Shown here: in pieces, positions 1 through 10,311 of the stretch
How the letters are laid out: each line of letters opens with the position of its first letter
Numbering within the stretch: position 1 is the first letter of the stretch
Origin: Emiliania huxleyi CCMP1516
Taxonomy: Eukaryota; Haptophyta; Isochrysidales; Noelaerhabdaceae
Assembly: GCF_000372725.1 (NCBI RefSeq)
Contig: NW_005197351.1
Span: 77,669 to 141,668 of the forward strand
Length of the DNA stretch: 64,000 nucleotides
Direction of reading: 5' to 3'
Notes under the pieces: model-generated
Database searches by the model: none
What the model was told of the DNA's origin: nothing
Seen by the model: only the letters and a program-made list of their open reading frames with translations
Program-made: the position numbers and the translations under genes

Positions 1-801
1 GTCGGTAGAGATCTCGAACCACAAAGCCTCTCCTCCGAGGCCGTCGGCGGGCGGTATGTGCTCTCGCCGCCCGCTCGCGACGGTCAGGATGAACTCGATC
101 CGCCGGCGCAGCACGGCCTGCCCAAGCCCAGAGAGAGCGCGGGGTGAGCTCCCAGCTCTACCGAGGAGGGCGGGGGGAGTGGCGGCGCCTCGAGCGACGC
201 CTGTCGCCTCCGGCTCTCCTCGTCCTGGCTGTCTGCCTCGGTCGAGCGGCCGGCGCCGTGCGCGCCCGGCGGCATCTGCGCGCCGCCCATGTGCCGGTGC
301 AGCTGCGCAAAGTTCGGCACGACGACCAGCGGGATGGTCCAGCGCTCCCAGACGACGCGCTCCTGCGCCGGAGCCGGGAGGGAGGCTGAGCGAAGCGGGC
401 GTCGTCTCGCGAGGAGCAGGCCCGGGTCGCGCCTCGGAGCGGAAGAGACCGAAGGCCGCCTGGCGCGCGCGCCGCTCAAAGAAGGCGAGCGACACGCGGG
501 CGCCTCGCTCGATCGCAGAGGAGAAGGCCTCGGCATGCTCCTCCACCCGCGCCTCGACCAGCCTGGAGTCACATCGCACGTACCTGGCGCCGCGCGAGCG
601 GAAGTCAGCGAGGGCCGCCATTTCCGCCGATGCAGGGCTGGCGGCGCACGAGATGTCAAACAGCTCCGAGTCGACGTCGCGGAGCCGGCACTCGCCGAGC
701 GCCCGCTGGAAAATGATGGAGTGGAGCAGGATTTTCAGCACCTCCTTGAGCTGGAAGCGCTCCACGTGCAGCTCCTCGAGTGCTATCTGCTCACAGTTCA
801 T
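1..801 (-). CDS. ATG101: ATG101, autophagy-initiation HORMA protein (partial, runs off left edge)
   Basis: ATG101 is the HORMA-domain partner of ATG13 in the ATG1/ULK1 kinase complex that starts autophagosome formation. The protein opens MNCEQIALEELHVERFQLKE and continues with an ILLHSIIFQRALG segment, DVDSELFDISC and AFFERRARQ, closely following the plant ATG101 layout. The exon-2 WERWTIP and exon-3 VLRRRIEFIL, HIPPADG and FEI motifs match its C-terminal half. Three exons join in frame: 801-433, 362-189 and 117 to the window edge. Both introns (432-363 and 188-118) are GC-AG. The C-terminus lies outside the window. Roughly 40-60 bases before the start is a TTTCTTTTT tract also seen before other genes here. 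Recognition rests on motif order and length; confidence is high. Confidence 0.88.
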   Translation of the reverse strand, partial: MNCEQIALEELHVERFQLKEVLKILLHSIIFQRALGECRLRDVDSELFDISCAASPASAEMAALADFRSRGARYVRCDSRLVEARVEEHAEAFSSAIERGARVSLAFFERRARQAAFGLFRSEARPGPAPRETTPASLSLPPGSGAGARRLGALDHPAGRRAELCAAAPAHGRRADAAGRARRRPLDRGRQPGRGEPEATGVARGAATPPALLGRAGSSPRALSGLGQAVLRRRIEFILTVASGRREHIPPADGLGGEALWFEISTD

Positions 802-1031
802 GTGTCGCTATGCGCGCAGGCGTCCGGCTGCGGCAGCGCGACGAAAAAGAAATGTAATTTATGATGACCGAAATCCGGCGTGCCGTCCTCCCATCCCTCC
901 CTTGGCCTGCATGTTTTCTTTCTTTTCCGGCCCGCTGGGTGCGCTTCTTAGCTCCTCGGCCCTGGATGTGAGGTTACCGACTGCACTCCAAGTGCTCCAA
1001 GTGCATAAGACTCGATAAGACGCGCTCTCCC

Positions 1032-2255
1032 TCAACCCTCCGCCTCTCTCTCGCCGTCGGCACCGTCGCCTCCCCTCCTCGCGACGCCGGAGCGGCGGAG
1101 CGGGAGGCCCATCTCGACGCCGGCGGCCTCCGGCAAAAGCTGCCAGTGCACGCCGTCGCTCGAGTGCAGCAGGCCGATCGCGGACTGGTGCGTCTGCGTC
1201 TCCGCCTCGCCCATCAGTGCCATCCACCAGCAGTCGCCCTCGGCCCAGACGAAGGGAGCGCCGTACCGGCCCGCCGTCCAGCGCGCCTCGCCCACCGAGA
1301 GGGCGCCCCGCCGCTGCCACGAGATCAGGTCGTCCTTCGAGACCGCGTGCGCGAGGTGCTGCGACTTGAGCCCCTCGCTGTAGATCATGACGGCGTCGGA
1401 ACGGCGCCGGAAGACGGCGACGTTCTCGACGCCGTCCGGCGCGCGGCTCGACGTCCCGATGAGCGGCGCCTCGCGCGAGAGAACCTACGGGGCGCACCGT
1501 GCAGCGCCTCGCCCGCTCCGCTCGGGAGAGGCATCCCACCGGCCTGCTCGGCTGCACCTCCCACCTCTGCAGGTCGGGGTCGGTGCTCACCGCCTGGCCG
1601 AGCAGGTTTGCCCGCCGCCGATCGCCCCTCTGCCGCTTCGTGCTCCCCACAAAGAAGCAGTGCAGCCGCCCCTCCGAGTCGAGCACGAGTGTGGGGTCGA
1701 TGGCGCGCCTAAAAAGAAATATCCGCCTAAAGAACAAATGTGGCGGCGAAATTGTGTGGCGTCGTCTGCGCGCCCTCCGGTATTCCACGGCAGCGTGAGC
1801 GCCTCGCGCAGGAAGGGGCGCGGCTCGCTCCAGATCTCGCTGCCGTCGTCGCGCCGCGAGAAGAACAGGCCCGAGGACTTGCCTCCGAGCGACTTGTCCG
1901 GGTAGGCCTGGAAAGCGATGATGGTGGCGTTGTCCCAGCGGATCGGCGCGTCGGGCGAGGCAAAGCCGGGCGGAGTAATGTCGCTGGGCTCGCTGAAGGT
2001 CTGCCAGTCTCGAGTGACGACGCGCGAGACGTAGTAGTCCTTGGCGCCTGCGCTGGTGAACATCGCCGCCGGATTGCCACGGAAGTAAGTGAAGAAGAGC
2101 TCGGCCTCACCGGCCTCATTCAGACGCACGGCCGGATCTCGCACGCGGCCCGGCAACGAAAAGACTGGATTGAACAGAGACCGCTTGGCACACGACGAGC
2201 TGTTGCGCCGGAGCGATGGGAACGAGAGCAGTGCCGGAAGCAGCACGTGCTGCAT
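1032..2255 (-). CDS. GH43-like five-bladed beta-propeller protein, probably secreted
   Basis: About 367 residues from three exons: 2255-1774, 1708-1540 and 1484-1032. The intron at 1773-1709 is GC-AG and that at 1539-1485 is GT-AG; all phases agree. The start at 2255 gives a short hydrophobic leader (MQHVLLPALLSFPS); an upstream in-frame ATG at 2465 would add a low-complexity extension. Repeated blades can be read: RDPAVRLNEAGEAELFFTY, IDPTLVLDSEGRLHCFFVG, WTAGRYGAPFVWAEGDCWW. This is the D/E-P...DG..YL.Y pattern of GH43/GH68-type arabinanase or invertase propellers. The substrate cannot be named. The first intron has an imperfect direct repeat across its two splice junctions (GCGCGC...CGAC.CCACAC). 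Family assignment is from blade motifs only. Confidence 0.68.
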
Positions 2256-3508
2256 GGCCGAGGTACGGCAGCTGCAGCAGCGGCAACTCTTGCTCGACGA
2301 CCGTCTGCCGCCTTGACTTTTCTGGCCGCTGACTTTGGCGGACCTGCGTGTCCGGGCCCGGGCAGCGTGCGACGGCGAGGCAGGGTTTGGCAGCGAGGAT
2401 GGCGTGCTGCCGACTTTGGGGTGACGGAAACCCCAGGAAAAAAAGAAAATGCTCCGCACGGCCAAGATAGGGCAGGAAAAAAATCGCGGCGCGGCTGTCC
2501 GTTGGGCGCCTGGTAAAACGGCCGCACGTGAACATGGGGCACGGTAAGATTAGTGTCCGAAGGAATCAAGGCAGGGCAGTGAGCTCGCAGGCTGCTCAGT
2601 CGCCATCGCCGCGTGTCAAGTCAGGACAGAGGACACGCCCGGCGGGTATCTACTGCTGCGGCGTCTGTGGCTGAATGAGGTGCAGTGTTCCCGTGTCGGG
2701 AGTCGTGGTCGACACTCTAGAGTTGACGGGGTCTAGAGTTGACGGTTGCAACTGGGTGTGCGCGAGCGGCGCCCACCTACAGTAGCGGGGGACATGGAGA
2801 TGGCTCCTGACCAACCGAGGTTCATGGACGAGACCGTGGTCGTGGAGAGCAAGGCTGTAGCCGTTCGCGTCAGACGTGCTACTGTACACCAGAGGGGAAA
2901 CGCGCCAAGGCATGTTGTCGCCGCGACGCGGTCAAGGCCTCGGAGGGCTGGTCCCAGGCAGAAGGAGAATCGGTGAGGAGATTGATTGGGACTCTTGCGC
3001 GAATGCATGGACAAGGCCAGGTGGGAAGGCCATTCGCTGTCTTCAAGCCCTTCAAGCCCGAGCGTTTGTTCAAATAGCGGAAGACTGCGGCGTAATGAGT
3101 CTGACCTCGCTGACGCTGCCATATGCGATATCGGCACTCGAGGGCGCAGGGCTAGATATGAATTCGCCATGGAGCCGTGGTTGTCATGGACGCGCACATT
3201 GTCAGCGGGTGCTTCTGCTGACAGGGCGCATTGCGATGACCGGGTGGCGCGCCGCTGCCAGGTCGGGGCAGCGCTGGCTAGGCGGGGGCATGGTCAGTCT
3301 GCAAAGAATCGTACGAGCAGCGTGTCGGTAGCCGCCAATGGTGAGTGTCCTTGTACGAGACTGATGTGTACACGAGAGGTCGGTTCTGTGTAGGAGGGTA
3401 GTCGTTGGGGACGTGCTGCGGTTATTGTTTAGCAGGGGAAAGGAGCGCGTGCAGCCCAGCTCGGCGGCCGCGGCACAGGACGCTAGCGAGCGCTGCGAGG
3501 CAGTGGGC
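2256..3508. other. Stretch without a supported gene
   Basis: Only short overlapping open frames with no recognisable domain occur here. The region holds a TTTCTTTTTTT tract at about 2437-2450 upstream of the GH43-like gene. A small direct repeat, TCTAGAGTTGACGG, occurs at about 2716 and 2732. Confidence 0.5.
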
Positions 3509-3847
3509 CCAGGTTGCAACACCTGTTCCGCACTGTGCTGTGAATCGAGCGGCAACCAACAGCTCTCAGGACCACCCGGTGCTGGGGTGCTGCCAGCAAC
3601 CAACCAACTCACCGGCGAGCGGAGCGAGCCGAAGAGCTGGGGCCGAATTGGCGCTGTGAACGTCGTTTTGAACCGATGTTTCGGCGGGCACGTCGCACCT
3701 ACGTGGCGGGCCACCGGGGCCCGCCCCGCGCGGATGCCGACGAGGATCACGGTGCGCTATCTGGGCTTGGAGGTCGGCAAAAAGGTCGCGCGACCCGACA
3801 CCAAGGGGGAGTTGCTCGAGCTGGCCGCCAAGAGGCTCAACTTATCT
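3509..3847 (+). repeat. Dispersed repeat A, copy 1, carrying a small ORF fragment
   Basis: About 339 bp, nearly identical to 8261-8619 apart from small indels and a few substitutions. Near its end it encodes the start MPTRITVRYLGLEV..., a short segment that looks like a ubiquitin-fold (KHA/DCX-like) piece. In this copy the frame continues past the repeat to 3997. A shorter related block, inverted and diverged, lies at about 4231-4286. The unit is therefore a dispersed element or segmental duplication rather than a stand-alone gene. Confidence 0.75.
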
Positions 3848-4032
3848 ACGCCGGCCTCGCGCATCTTTGCGGCCTCCCCTACGAGCGGCCTGTATTGCAC
3901 CATAGGTCGTCGGCTTTGCCGACCGACGGGCGACGTGGACGGGACAGTCACAGCGACTCGAAGGGACGTGCGAGCCACGTACCCGAACAAGCACTGAGAA
4001 CGGGGCATTCCACCCGCACTGTTGCACTGGTG

Positions 4033-4163
4033 GGATAGGGTCGATTCCGCATGGTACGGGACCCCTCGATCGTCTCGCCCTCCCTCACTGGTGTGTTCAT
4101 TGCATCATTGAGGGGGGTTATATAACAAACACGGTACAGGATCGAGGTGTACGCTGCTGAAGC
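4033..4163 (-). repeat. SINE-like repeat, copy 1 (truncated)
   Basis: Shares its body with longer copies at 31018-31229 and 44462-44653, from GGATAGGGTCGATTCCGC to the ATCGAGGTGYACGCTGC.GAAG segment. This copy lacks the TGTAGCTCGATCGGTC end that resembles a tRNA A box, so it is 5'-truncated as SINE copies often are. The minus orientation is set by that tRNA-like head. Confidence 0.55.
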
Positions 4164-4386
4164 GTGCACCTACATAGTGCGGGACCTGGGGCAGCAACCA
4201 ACAACCTGGATGGGGACGGGGTGCTGCTCAACCGGCGGCAACCAGCAGCGTTCACAGCAGTGTGCGGAACAGGTGTTGCAACCTGGTAATAAGACGGCTC
4301 GCTGGCCTGGTGGCGCAGGTTGTGTGAGAATTCTTTTTTCACACACGAGGGAGTTTCGTTGTAAAATTCTTTTTTCAGTGCTTTCA

Positions 4387-4436
4387 CGCGCCAGTTCGCA
4401 CCTGTGTCGAGCCTGTTTGCTGTGAGAGAGAGTTGT
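4387..4436 (+). repeat. Short dispersed repeat C, copy 1
   Basis: 50-bp block CGCGCCAGTTCGCACCTGTG...TGTGAGAGAGAGTTGT. It recurs at 5611-5660 with one difference, and as a shorter copy inside an intron at 49081-49120. It lies between unrelated sequences here, so it behaves as a mobile or duplicated module. Confidence 0.75.
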
Positions 4437-4704
4437 AAAAAACAATGCTCAATGGAGGGGACCGGCTCTAGAGTCAAAACAACGTGTTGGGCGTGCATGT
4501 GCCATGTGAGATTAATTACAAATGGGTAGAGGGGAGCGCTGCTTTAAAAAGCAGAGGGCCCAGAGGGCCCGAGATCAGCGTCTTCAAAGGGTGGCTGTCC
4601 TCTTCGCTGAGCGCACAGCCACGGTGCCAGCCTTGCCATACGGTCTGCTTGCATGTTCCTGGCAGTCGCCGTCGCAGCGCCAATAGGCACCGCTCGCCAA
4701 CAGG

Positions 4705-5385
4705 TTAGCCATACCGAGGCGGGTCCGTTCGTGAACGCCGCAGGGTCTCAACCCCTGGGCCAGTTGTTGGTGGAACCACCTCAAGGCCGGCGCGCGTGCG
4801 CGGGCGATGGACTACGCCAGCAGCTGTAGCCCTAACGCACTGTTCTGGGCACTGGCCGAGCTCACATGAAGAAGCACTGGAACAGCAGGAGGACCGACTG
4901 CGCGAACGGCTGGAAAGAAGAATAGTAATTGCCAACATTGTAGCCGGCAAACGTGCACGTGACGTGAAAGACGCAACAATCGCAGTGAATGCTGACTTGA
5001 GATTGTCGAGGAAAAGAAGGCGAGGCGGCTTGGTGGCAGGTCTAGGAGCGGCTGACGTGTCACCCTTGGTCTGCTCAGCATCCGTGGGCTCCAGCGCCGG
5101 CACTGGCGCCGGTGCTTCGCTGCAGCAGCATCTGGCAATGCAGATCACGGTGACGGCTGGAATGGCAATCAAGGCTTGACCGAGTAGTCCCACAACAGTC
5201 GGGACGAGGGGGGCAGTGGCCAGGAAGAGAGCTGCGGAGGTCCAAAAGAAGGGACGAGACAAAGCCGGCGCCTGCGCGGGCCGCAATCGTAAATTCTTTT
5301 CTGGCGAGTTTGATTCATTCTTCGGCAGGCGGCGTGTGTGTGTGTGTGTGTGAGTGTGGCAGGCGGCGGACCAGCTGAGTAACAA
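4705..5385 (-). CDS. Possible small membrane protein, unrecognised
   Basis: A 226-residue open frame whose N-terminal half holds a strongly hydrophobic pair of segments (SAALFLATAPLVPTVVGLLG and ALIAIPAVTVICIA) followed by CCC. A Pro/Ala-rich loop follows, then another hydrophobic stretch (LPATMLAITILL). The start lies in a (CA)n microsatellite and may be wrong. Flanks are repeats. No family is recognised. GC-rich DNA gives many chance frames, so this is tentative. Confidence 0.3.
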   Translation of the reverse strand: MLLSWSAACHTHTHTHTRRLPKNESNSPEKNLRLRPAQAPALSRPFFWTSAALFLATAPLVPTVVGLLGQALIAIPAVTVICIARCCCSEAPAPVPALEPTDAEQTKGDTSAAPRPATKPPRLLFLDNLKSAFTAIVASFTSRARLPATMLAITILLSSRSRSRSSCCSSASSCELGQCPEQCVRATAAGVVHRPRTRAGLEVVPPTTGPGVETLRRSRTDPPRYG

Positions 5386-5610
5386 ACTTTCGCAAGCTCA
5401 GCACCTCGATGAGGTCACATGGACCACCAAGAACTGGCACGGGCTGCAGATGCAGCGCTTGTCTGTCGTTCTCCACACCGCCGTGGCGTGGCAGACGGTG
5501 AACGAGCTAGCGTGCGGGGACAGCGGCATTGTGCACGGGGCTAAGTGCATTGCCGTTCTTAACGGAGTCGCTTAGGCGGCTCCGGTGGTGTGCCTGTGAT
5601 AGTACTAGCA

Positions 5611-5660
5611 CGCGCCAGTTCGCACCTGTGTCGAGCCTGTCTGCTGTGAGAGAGAGTTGT
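5611..5660 (+). repeat. Short dispersed repeat C, copy 2
   Basis: Second copy of the 50-bp block at 4387-4436. It sits about 50 bases upstream of the ankyrin/U-box start codon, in what should be promoter or 5' UTR. Confidence 0.75.
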
Positions 5661-5711
5661 CCTGCGACATTCTTCACATGGTTTTTAAATTCTTTTCTTC
5701 TGCGGTACGAG

Positions 5712-7829
5712 ATGCCGGTCTCGAGCGGCGCGGGCGGCGCATGCTCGGCGGCGGGAGCGAGTGCCGCGGCTTCTTCCGGCTTGGGCAGCCTTCCCGCAGA
5801 GGCGGCGAGAGCGGCTGGGCGAGGCGACGAGGCGGCGCTGCTGGCGTGGCTCGACAGTGGCGGGCGGGTCAACGCGACTTGCGGGGTAGGCAATGTGAGC
5901 GGCATCACCGCGCTGGCGCTCGCCGCCACCAAAGGCCACGAGCGAGTGGTCGAGCTGCTGCTGCAGCGCGGCGCGGAGATCAACCAGCAGGACAGCAGAG
6001 GCCACACCGCGCTGATGCACGCCGCCACCAACGGCCACGAGCGGGTGGTCGAGCTGCTGCTGCAACGCGGCGCGGATGCCAACTTGCAGAGGAGCGAAGG
6101 CGGCACCGCGCTGATGCTAGCCGCCGCTCACGGCCACGAGCGGGTGGTCGACCTGCTGCTGCAGCGCGGCGCGGAGATCAACATGCAGAACAGCAAAGGC
6201 GTCACCGCGCTGATGCTCGCCGCCAGCAAAGGTCACCCCGCCGTCGTGCTCCGCCTGCTGCGGGCGGGCGCGGATACAAAGCTGCGCACTGAAAGCGGCA
6301 AGTCCGCGCTGCAACTGGCGAAGGAAGGGGGCCACAGCGCGTGCGTCGAGGCCTTCCGGCAGCACGTCGCGGAGGTGACTGCGAGCCGGCGCGAGGCGGC
6401 GGCGGGCGGCGCGGGCGGCGCTTCCTCGGGCGAGGCGGTGGCGGGCGCGAGTGCCGCGGCCTCTTCGAGCTCATTGGGCATCCTTCCCGCAGAGGCCAGG
6501 CAAGCAGCCCTCCAAGGCGACGAGGCGGCGCTGCTAGCGTGGCTCGACAGCGGCGGGCGGGTCAATGCGACTTGCGGGGTAGGCAACGAGAGCGGCGTCA
6601 CCGCGCTGATGTTCGCCGCCCGCTGCGGCCACGAGTGGGTGGTCGACTTGCTGCTGCAGCGCGGCGCGGAGATCAACACGCAGAACGGCAACGGCTTCAC
6701 CGCGCTGATGGACGCCGCCAGCTTCGGCCACGAGCGGGTGGTCGAGCTGCTGCTGCAGCGCGGCGCGGAGATCAACATGCAGGACAGCAACGGCGTCACC
6801 GCGCTGATGAGCGCCGCCGCTCACGGCCACGAGCCGGTGGTCGACCTGCTGCTGCAGCGCGGCGCGGAGATCAACCAGCAGGACAGCAGAGGCGGCACCG
6901 CGCTGATGCTCGCCGCCCACCACGGCCACGAGCGGGTGGTCGAGTTGCTGCTGCGGCGCGGCGCGGAGATCGACCAGCAGCACAGCGACGGCGGCACCGC
7001 ACTGATGCTCGCCGCCCAGGAAGGCCACGAGCGGGTGGTCGAGCTGCTGCTTCGGCACGGCGCAGAGGTCGACGAGCAGGACAGCGACGGCGGCACCGCG
7101 CTGATGGTCGCCGCCATCCAAGGCCGCACCGCCATCGTGCTCCGTTTGCTACGGGCGGGCGCGGACACGTCACTGCGCTCGGAGAACGGCAGGACGGCGC
7201 TGCAGATTGCCAAGAGGAATGGCCACGCCGAGTGCGTGCGCGCCATCGAGGAGCATGCGGCGGCGGAGGCGGCGGCGGAGGCGGAGATGAGGGAGGCGGT
7301 GAGAGCGGCGGCAGAGGCGGAGGCGACGCGGCATGCCGAGGTGCTGCTGGCGGAGGAGGAGGCGGAGAAGGAGGCGGGGGGGCGCGACAAGGAGAGCAAG
7401 AAGGGCAAGAAGAAGAAGAAGAAGGGGAAGGGCGGAGGCGGCGGCGCTGGGTCGTCGCGGGAGCCTGAGGATGAGGCAGCGCTGGCGGCGGGAGAGGAGG
7501 CGGAGTTGGCGGCGGCGCTAGAGGAGAGCGCGAGGCTGGAGGAGAGGCGGGCGCCCGACGAGCAAGCCTCGACCTCTTTGGCTGCAGAGAGGCCACCTTC
7601 GGTGGAGGAGGAGGAGCCGCCGGACGACTTCGTCTGCCCGATCACGACCGAGGTGATGAGCGACCCGGTGATGGCGGCGGATGGGCACTCATACGAGCGG
7701 ACGGCGATCGAGCGCTGGCTCGCGACCAAGTCGACGAGTCCTCTGACAGGGGGCGAGCTCGACCACACTTGTATCTTCCCAAACCACTCGCTGCGTCGGA
7801 TGATCCGAGAGTGGCAGAAGGCGCAGTGA
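5712..7829 (+). CDS. Ankyrin-repeat U-box protein (predicted E3 ubiquitin ligase)
   Basis: Single-exon gene of 705 residues. Two ankyrin blocks each begin with the same module (GDEAALLAWLDSGGRVNATC) and carry four or more repeats of the form GHERVVELLLQRGAEIN..., so the array grew by internal duplication. A charged Lys/Glu-rich linker (about residues 500-630) precedes a C-terminal U-box at about 638-703 with DDFVCPITTEVMSDPV, DGHSYERTAIERWL and SPLTG. The U-box is a RING-like fold that recruits E2 enzymes; the ankyrins would choose substrates. The start at 5712 is chosen because it opens a normal leader after an AAATTCTTTTC tract; the frame extends upstream only through repeat C. Confidence 0.88.
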   Translation: MPVSSGAGGACSAAGASAAASSGLGSLPAEAARAAGRGDEAALLAWLDSGGRVNATCGVGNVSGITALALAATKGHERVVELLLQRGAEINQQDSRGHTALMHAATNGHERVVELLLQRGADANLQRSEGGTALMLAAAHGHERVVDLLLQRGAEINMQNSKGVTALMLAASKGHPAVVLRLLRAGADTKLRTESGKSALQLAKEGGHSACVEAFRQHVAEVTASRREAAAGGAGGASSGEAVAGASAAASSSSLGILPAEARQAALQGDEAALLAWLDSGGRVNATCGVGNESGVTALMFAARCGHEWVVDLLLQRGAEINTQNGNGFTALMDAASFGHERVVELLLQRGAEINMQDSNGVTALMSAAAHGHEPVVDLLLQRGAEINQQDSRGGTALMLAAHHGHERVVELLLRRGAEIDQQHSDGGTALMLAAQEGHERVVELLLRHGAEVDEQDSDGGTALMVAAIQGRTAIVLRLLRAGADTSLRSENGRTALQIAKRNGHAECVRAIEEHAAAEAAAEAEMREAVRAAAEAEATRHAEVLLAEEEAEKEAGGRDKESKKGKKKKKKGKGGGGGAGSSREPEDEAALAAGEEAELAAALEESARLEERRAPDEQASTSLAAERPPSVEEEEPPDDFVCPITTEVMSDPVMAADGHSYERTAIERWLATKSTSPLTGGELDHTCIFPNHSLRRMIREWQKAQ

Positions 7830-8260
7830 CCCCCCCTCGCCTAGTTTCCTCTTTCTCGCATGCACTGACGTGCAACTGAGTGTCTAATTCCTCTATATGT
7901 CTATATGTCTAGTTGGAGTTGCGCCTTCCATCGCAAAGCGCCGGGCACCTCTCGGCGACGCCAGGCACCGCCACCGCTCACACCGGGAGAAGGTGCGCGA
8001 GACCGGGCGCGTTCGGGAGCGATGCTTGATCCGATGCAACTTCTGAAGGTGAAGCGCACCCCGGCGGGCCAGGCGCGCGTGCAGGCAGTTCTTGGTTAAA
8101 GGGAGAGGCTCTGAGTTGCACAGGGCGGTTGTGCGCCCCGGGCCTCCTGTGACAGCATCGGCGATGGCCCCCGTCGCGGCTAGCGGGCCCTTGGTGCTGG
8201 CTGCAGGCAACCTCGACGGCACGGCAACGTCATGGCTCGAGGCCAACTGGATGTTCTTCT
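7830..8260. other. Spacer without a supported gene
   Basis: 3' flank of the ankyrin/U-box gene leading into repeat A. Only short frames without domain signal are present. Confidence 0.5.
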
Positions 8261-8619
8261 CCAGGTTGCAACACCTGTTCCGCACAGTGCTGTGAATCGA
8301 GCGGCAACCAACAGCTCGCAGGACCCCCCGGTGCTGGGGTGCTGCCAGCAACCAACCAACTCGCCGGCGAGCGGAGCGAGCCGAAGAGCTGGGGCCAAAT
8401 TGGCAAATTGGCGCTGTGAACGTCGTTTTGAACCGATGTTTCGGCGGGCACGTCGCACCTACGTGGCGGGCCACCGGGGCCCGGCAGCAGGGCGCCCCCG
8501 CGCGGATGCCGACGAGGATCACGGTGCGCTATCTGGGCTTGGAGGTCGGCAAAAAGGTCGCGCGACCCGACACCAAGGGGGAGTTGCTCGAGCTGGCCGC
8601 CAAGAGGCTCAACTTATCT
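8261..8619 (+). repeat. Dispersed repeat A, copy 2
   Basis: Second copy of the 3509-3847 block, with a small AAATTGGC insertion and a longer GGCAGCAGGGCG stretch. The carried ORF fragment (ITVRYLGLEVGKKVARPD) is cut after AAKRLNLS by unrelated A/T-richer sequence, so in this copy it cannot encode the same C-terminus as copy 1. Confidence 0.75.
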
Positions 8620-8813
8620 GGGTTTTTCCAGGTATACCCGCAAAATACCCGGTATTTTGCCGATTTTGCCGATTTTGCCACCAAGAAGGCACTCCGACTC
8701 GCTTTGATTTCCGTGAGGCAACTGGTATCCCGTACCACTTTTTGATTAGTTCAGGCCTAGGGTTTGATTAGCCAAAAACTCCCATATACCGGTAAATATT
8801 CAACACTGCCAGG

Positions 8814-9814
8814 AATGGTTGGGTAGTAGGGCTAGAGGGTCGCTCTACACTTAGCCTCTGCAGCGAGCAAGCGCTCAACTTAGCCCCCGCACGGAGCCGG
8901 GCTCAGACTTAGACCCTCATGGTCGGGGGCCATGAACTTAGACGACATAAGGCCAACTCCGGGTAAAACCCGGGTATCCTGAAAAGCTTTCAGGTTTACC
9001 CGAAAAATACCTGGACGCGTCCCGACCAACGTTTGCCGCGCACGACGCCATCTCCCAGGGCCTGTGGAGAGGTATTTTCTTCTCAATAACAAGGCTGTGG
9101 ACGCGTCCCGACCAACGTATGCCGCGCCGCGCACGACGCCATATCGCCTTGTCCCAGGGCCAGTGCGCTACTTGCGGCGCGCAACGCCTGCTCAAGTACG
9201 CGCAATGTACCATATGCTGCCGCTATGCGTGCCTAAGGCGGCTGCGGCGAAGCGGCGGGCGCGGCATGCCGATGGCAGTGCGGACGATGCGGTTGCGATG
9301 TGTTCTGCTTCAAGATCGTGGCGGTGCTTGGCATGCACTTCTGCGATCCCAATCAGCTCATCGCAACGAAGCAGCGCAACAAGCTGGCTGCTGCCAACAA
9401 GGCCCTATGCTACCTCACGCGCGGATCGTTCAAAGAGGACCAGCATACACAGGCTTCTCTGACACGCGTTTGTTTGAGCTTGAGGCTATTTGTGAGAACT
9501 GTTTGGCGAGAAGTCGCCGAAGATTGCGCTCAAGAAGCAGCAACGAGAATCGGAAGAGGAGGATGCTGAGGCGGCGATTGCTGAGCATGAGAAGGATCGA
9601 TCGCCCGCCGCAGGCGAAGAAAATTTGGGGGCTGCGCCGTATCGTTGTACGTTGATCACGGTGGGAGCCTCTTGGCCCCAGGCCGTCCACGGCCGACTTA
9701 GCCGATGTAAGAGGCTCCCGCTGATCTTAGACCGCGCAAGCACTCCAGCGTGGCTAGCCACACTTAGACCCGTTAGGCCTCCAGGCTCAGAACTTAGACT
9801 ACTACCCAACCAGT
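8814..9814. mobile_element. hAT-like DNA transposon, probably non-autonomous or decayed
   Basis: A 1,001-bp element bounded by 16-bp terminal inverted repeats with one mismatch: left AATGGTTGGGTAGTAG at 8814-8829, right CTACTACCCAACCAGT at 9799-9814. Both ends are flanked by the 8-bp direct repeat CTGCCAGG (8806-8813 and 9815-9822), a target-site duplication of hAT length. Several CTTAGAC/CTTAGCC motifs cluster near both ends, like hAT subterminal repeats. Internal frames (about 9119-9655) include a Cys-rich piece (CATCGAQ...CTICC) but no intact transposase that I can recognise. It is less GC-rich than the genes around it. Confidence 0.72.
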
Positions 9815-9827
9815 CTGCCAGGTAAGC

Positions 9828-9906
9828 TAAAAGTACGTACACTGAGAGGCCTAGAAATCGCGCGCCTCCCTCTCCCTTTTCTCCCAGTAAAAGTACGTAC
9901 ACTGAG
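9828..9906. repeat. Paired 19-bp direct repeat
   Basis: TAAAAGTACGTACACTGAG occurs at 9828-9846 and again at 9888-9906, just outside the hAT-like element. The intervening sequence is pyrimidine-rich. Confidence 0.7.
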
Positions 9907-10140
9907 AAAAATGAAAGGCCTTTTTGACCGCGCAAGATGTAAAGGGTGGCTAAGGCAAAGGTCTCTGGTGCCCGCAAGGCGCCCGCGTCGCAGACGCGGT
10001 ACCATTGACAACACGAACAAATAGCAAAATCCGAATATCGTGCACGAACTGTGTGATCTCACACGGGGGCAAGCCTTCAGCTGGTGCCAAGACTTCCGTA
10101 AAGTTGAAACCAGAACGTCCGCCAAATCCGTGCAAATTCT

Positions 10141-10311
10141 TCAACCGCCCCAGTTCCAGACGGCGCCGTCGGCGGTGAGGGCGAAACTTTGGTGGCCTGC
10201 TGCCGACACAGAGACCACGCGCTGCCCAGCGAAGGCCTCGGCCTTCTTTGGCAGCAGCTGGTGATGCAGGTCGCCGTGGCCCAGCTTGCCCCAGGCTCCA
10301 CACAGCCTCAT
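10141..10311 (-). pseudogene. RCC1-repeat fragment
   Basis: About 56 codons read CGAWGKLGHGD..., then GQRVVSVSAAGHQSFALT and DGAVWNWGG, then stop. This is one nearly perfect RCC1/RLD blade (WG.LGHGD, V..V.AG..H..ALT..G.V..WG). RCC1 propellers need about seven such blades and no second blade is visible on either side, so this is a relic or a lone exon. It is immediately downstream of the glycosyltransferase-like gene on the same strand. Confidence 0.6.

Noticed and set aside
56..1018. 320-codon plus-strand frame
   Set aside because: Antisense to ATG101; Arg/Ala/Ser-rich with no motif.
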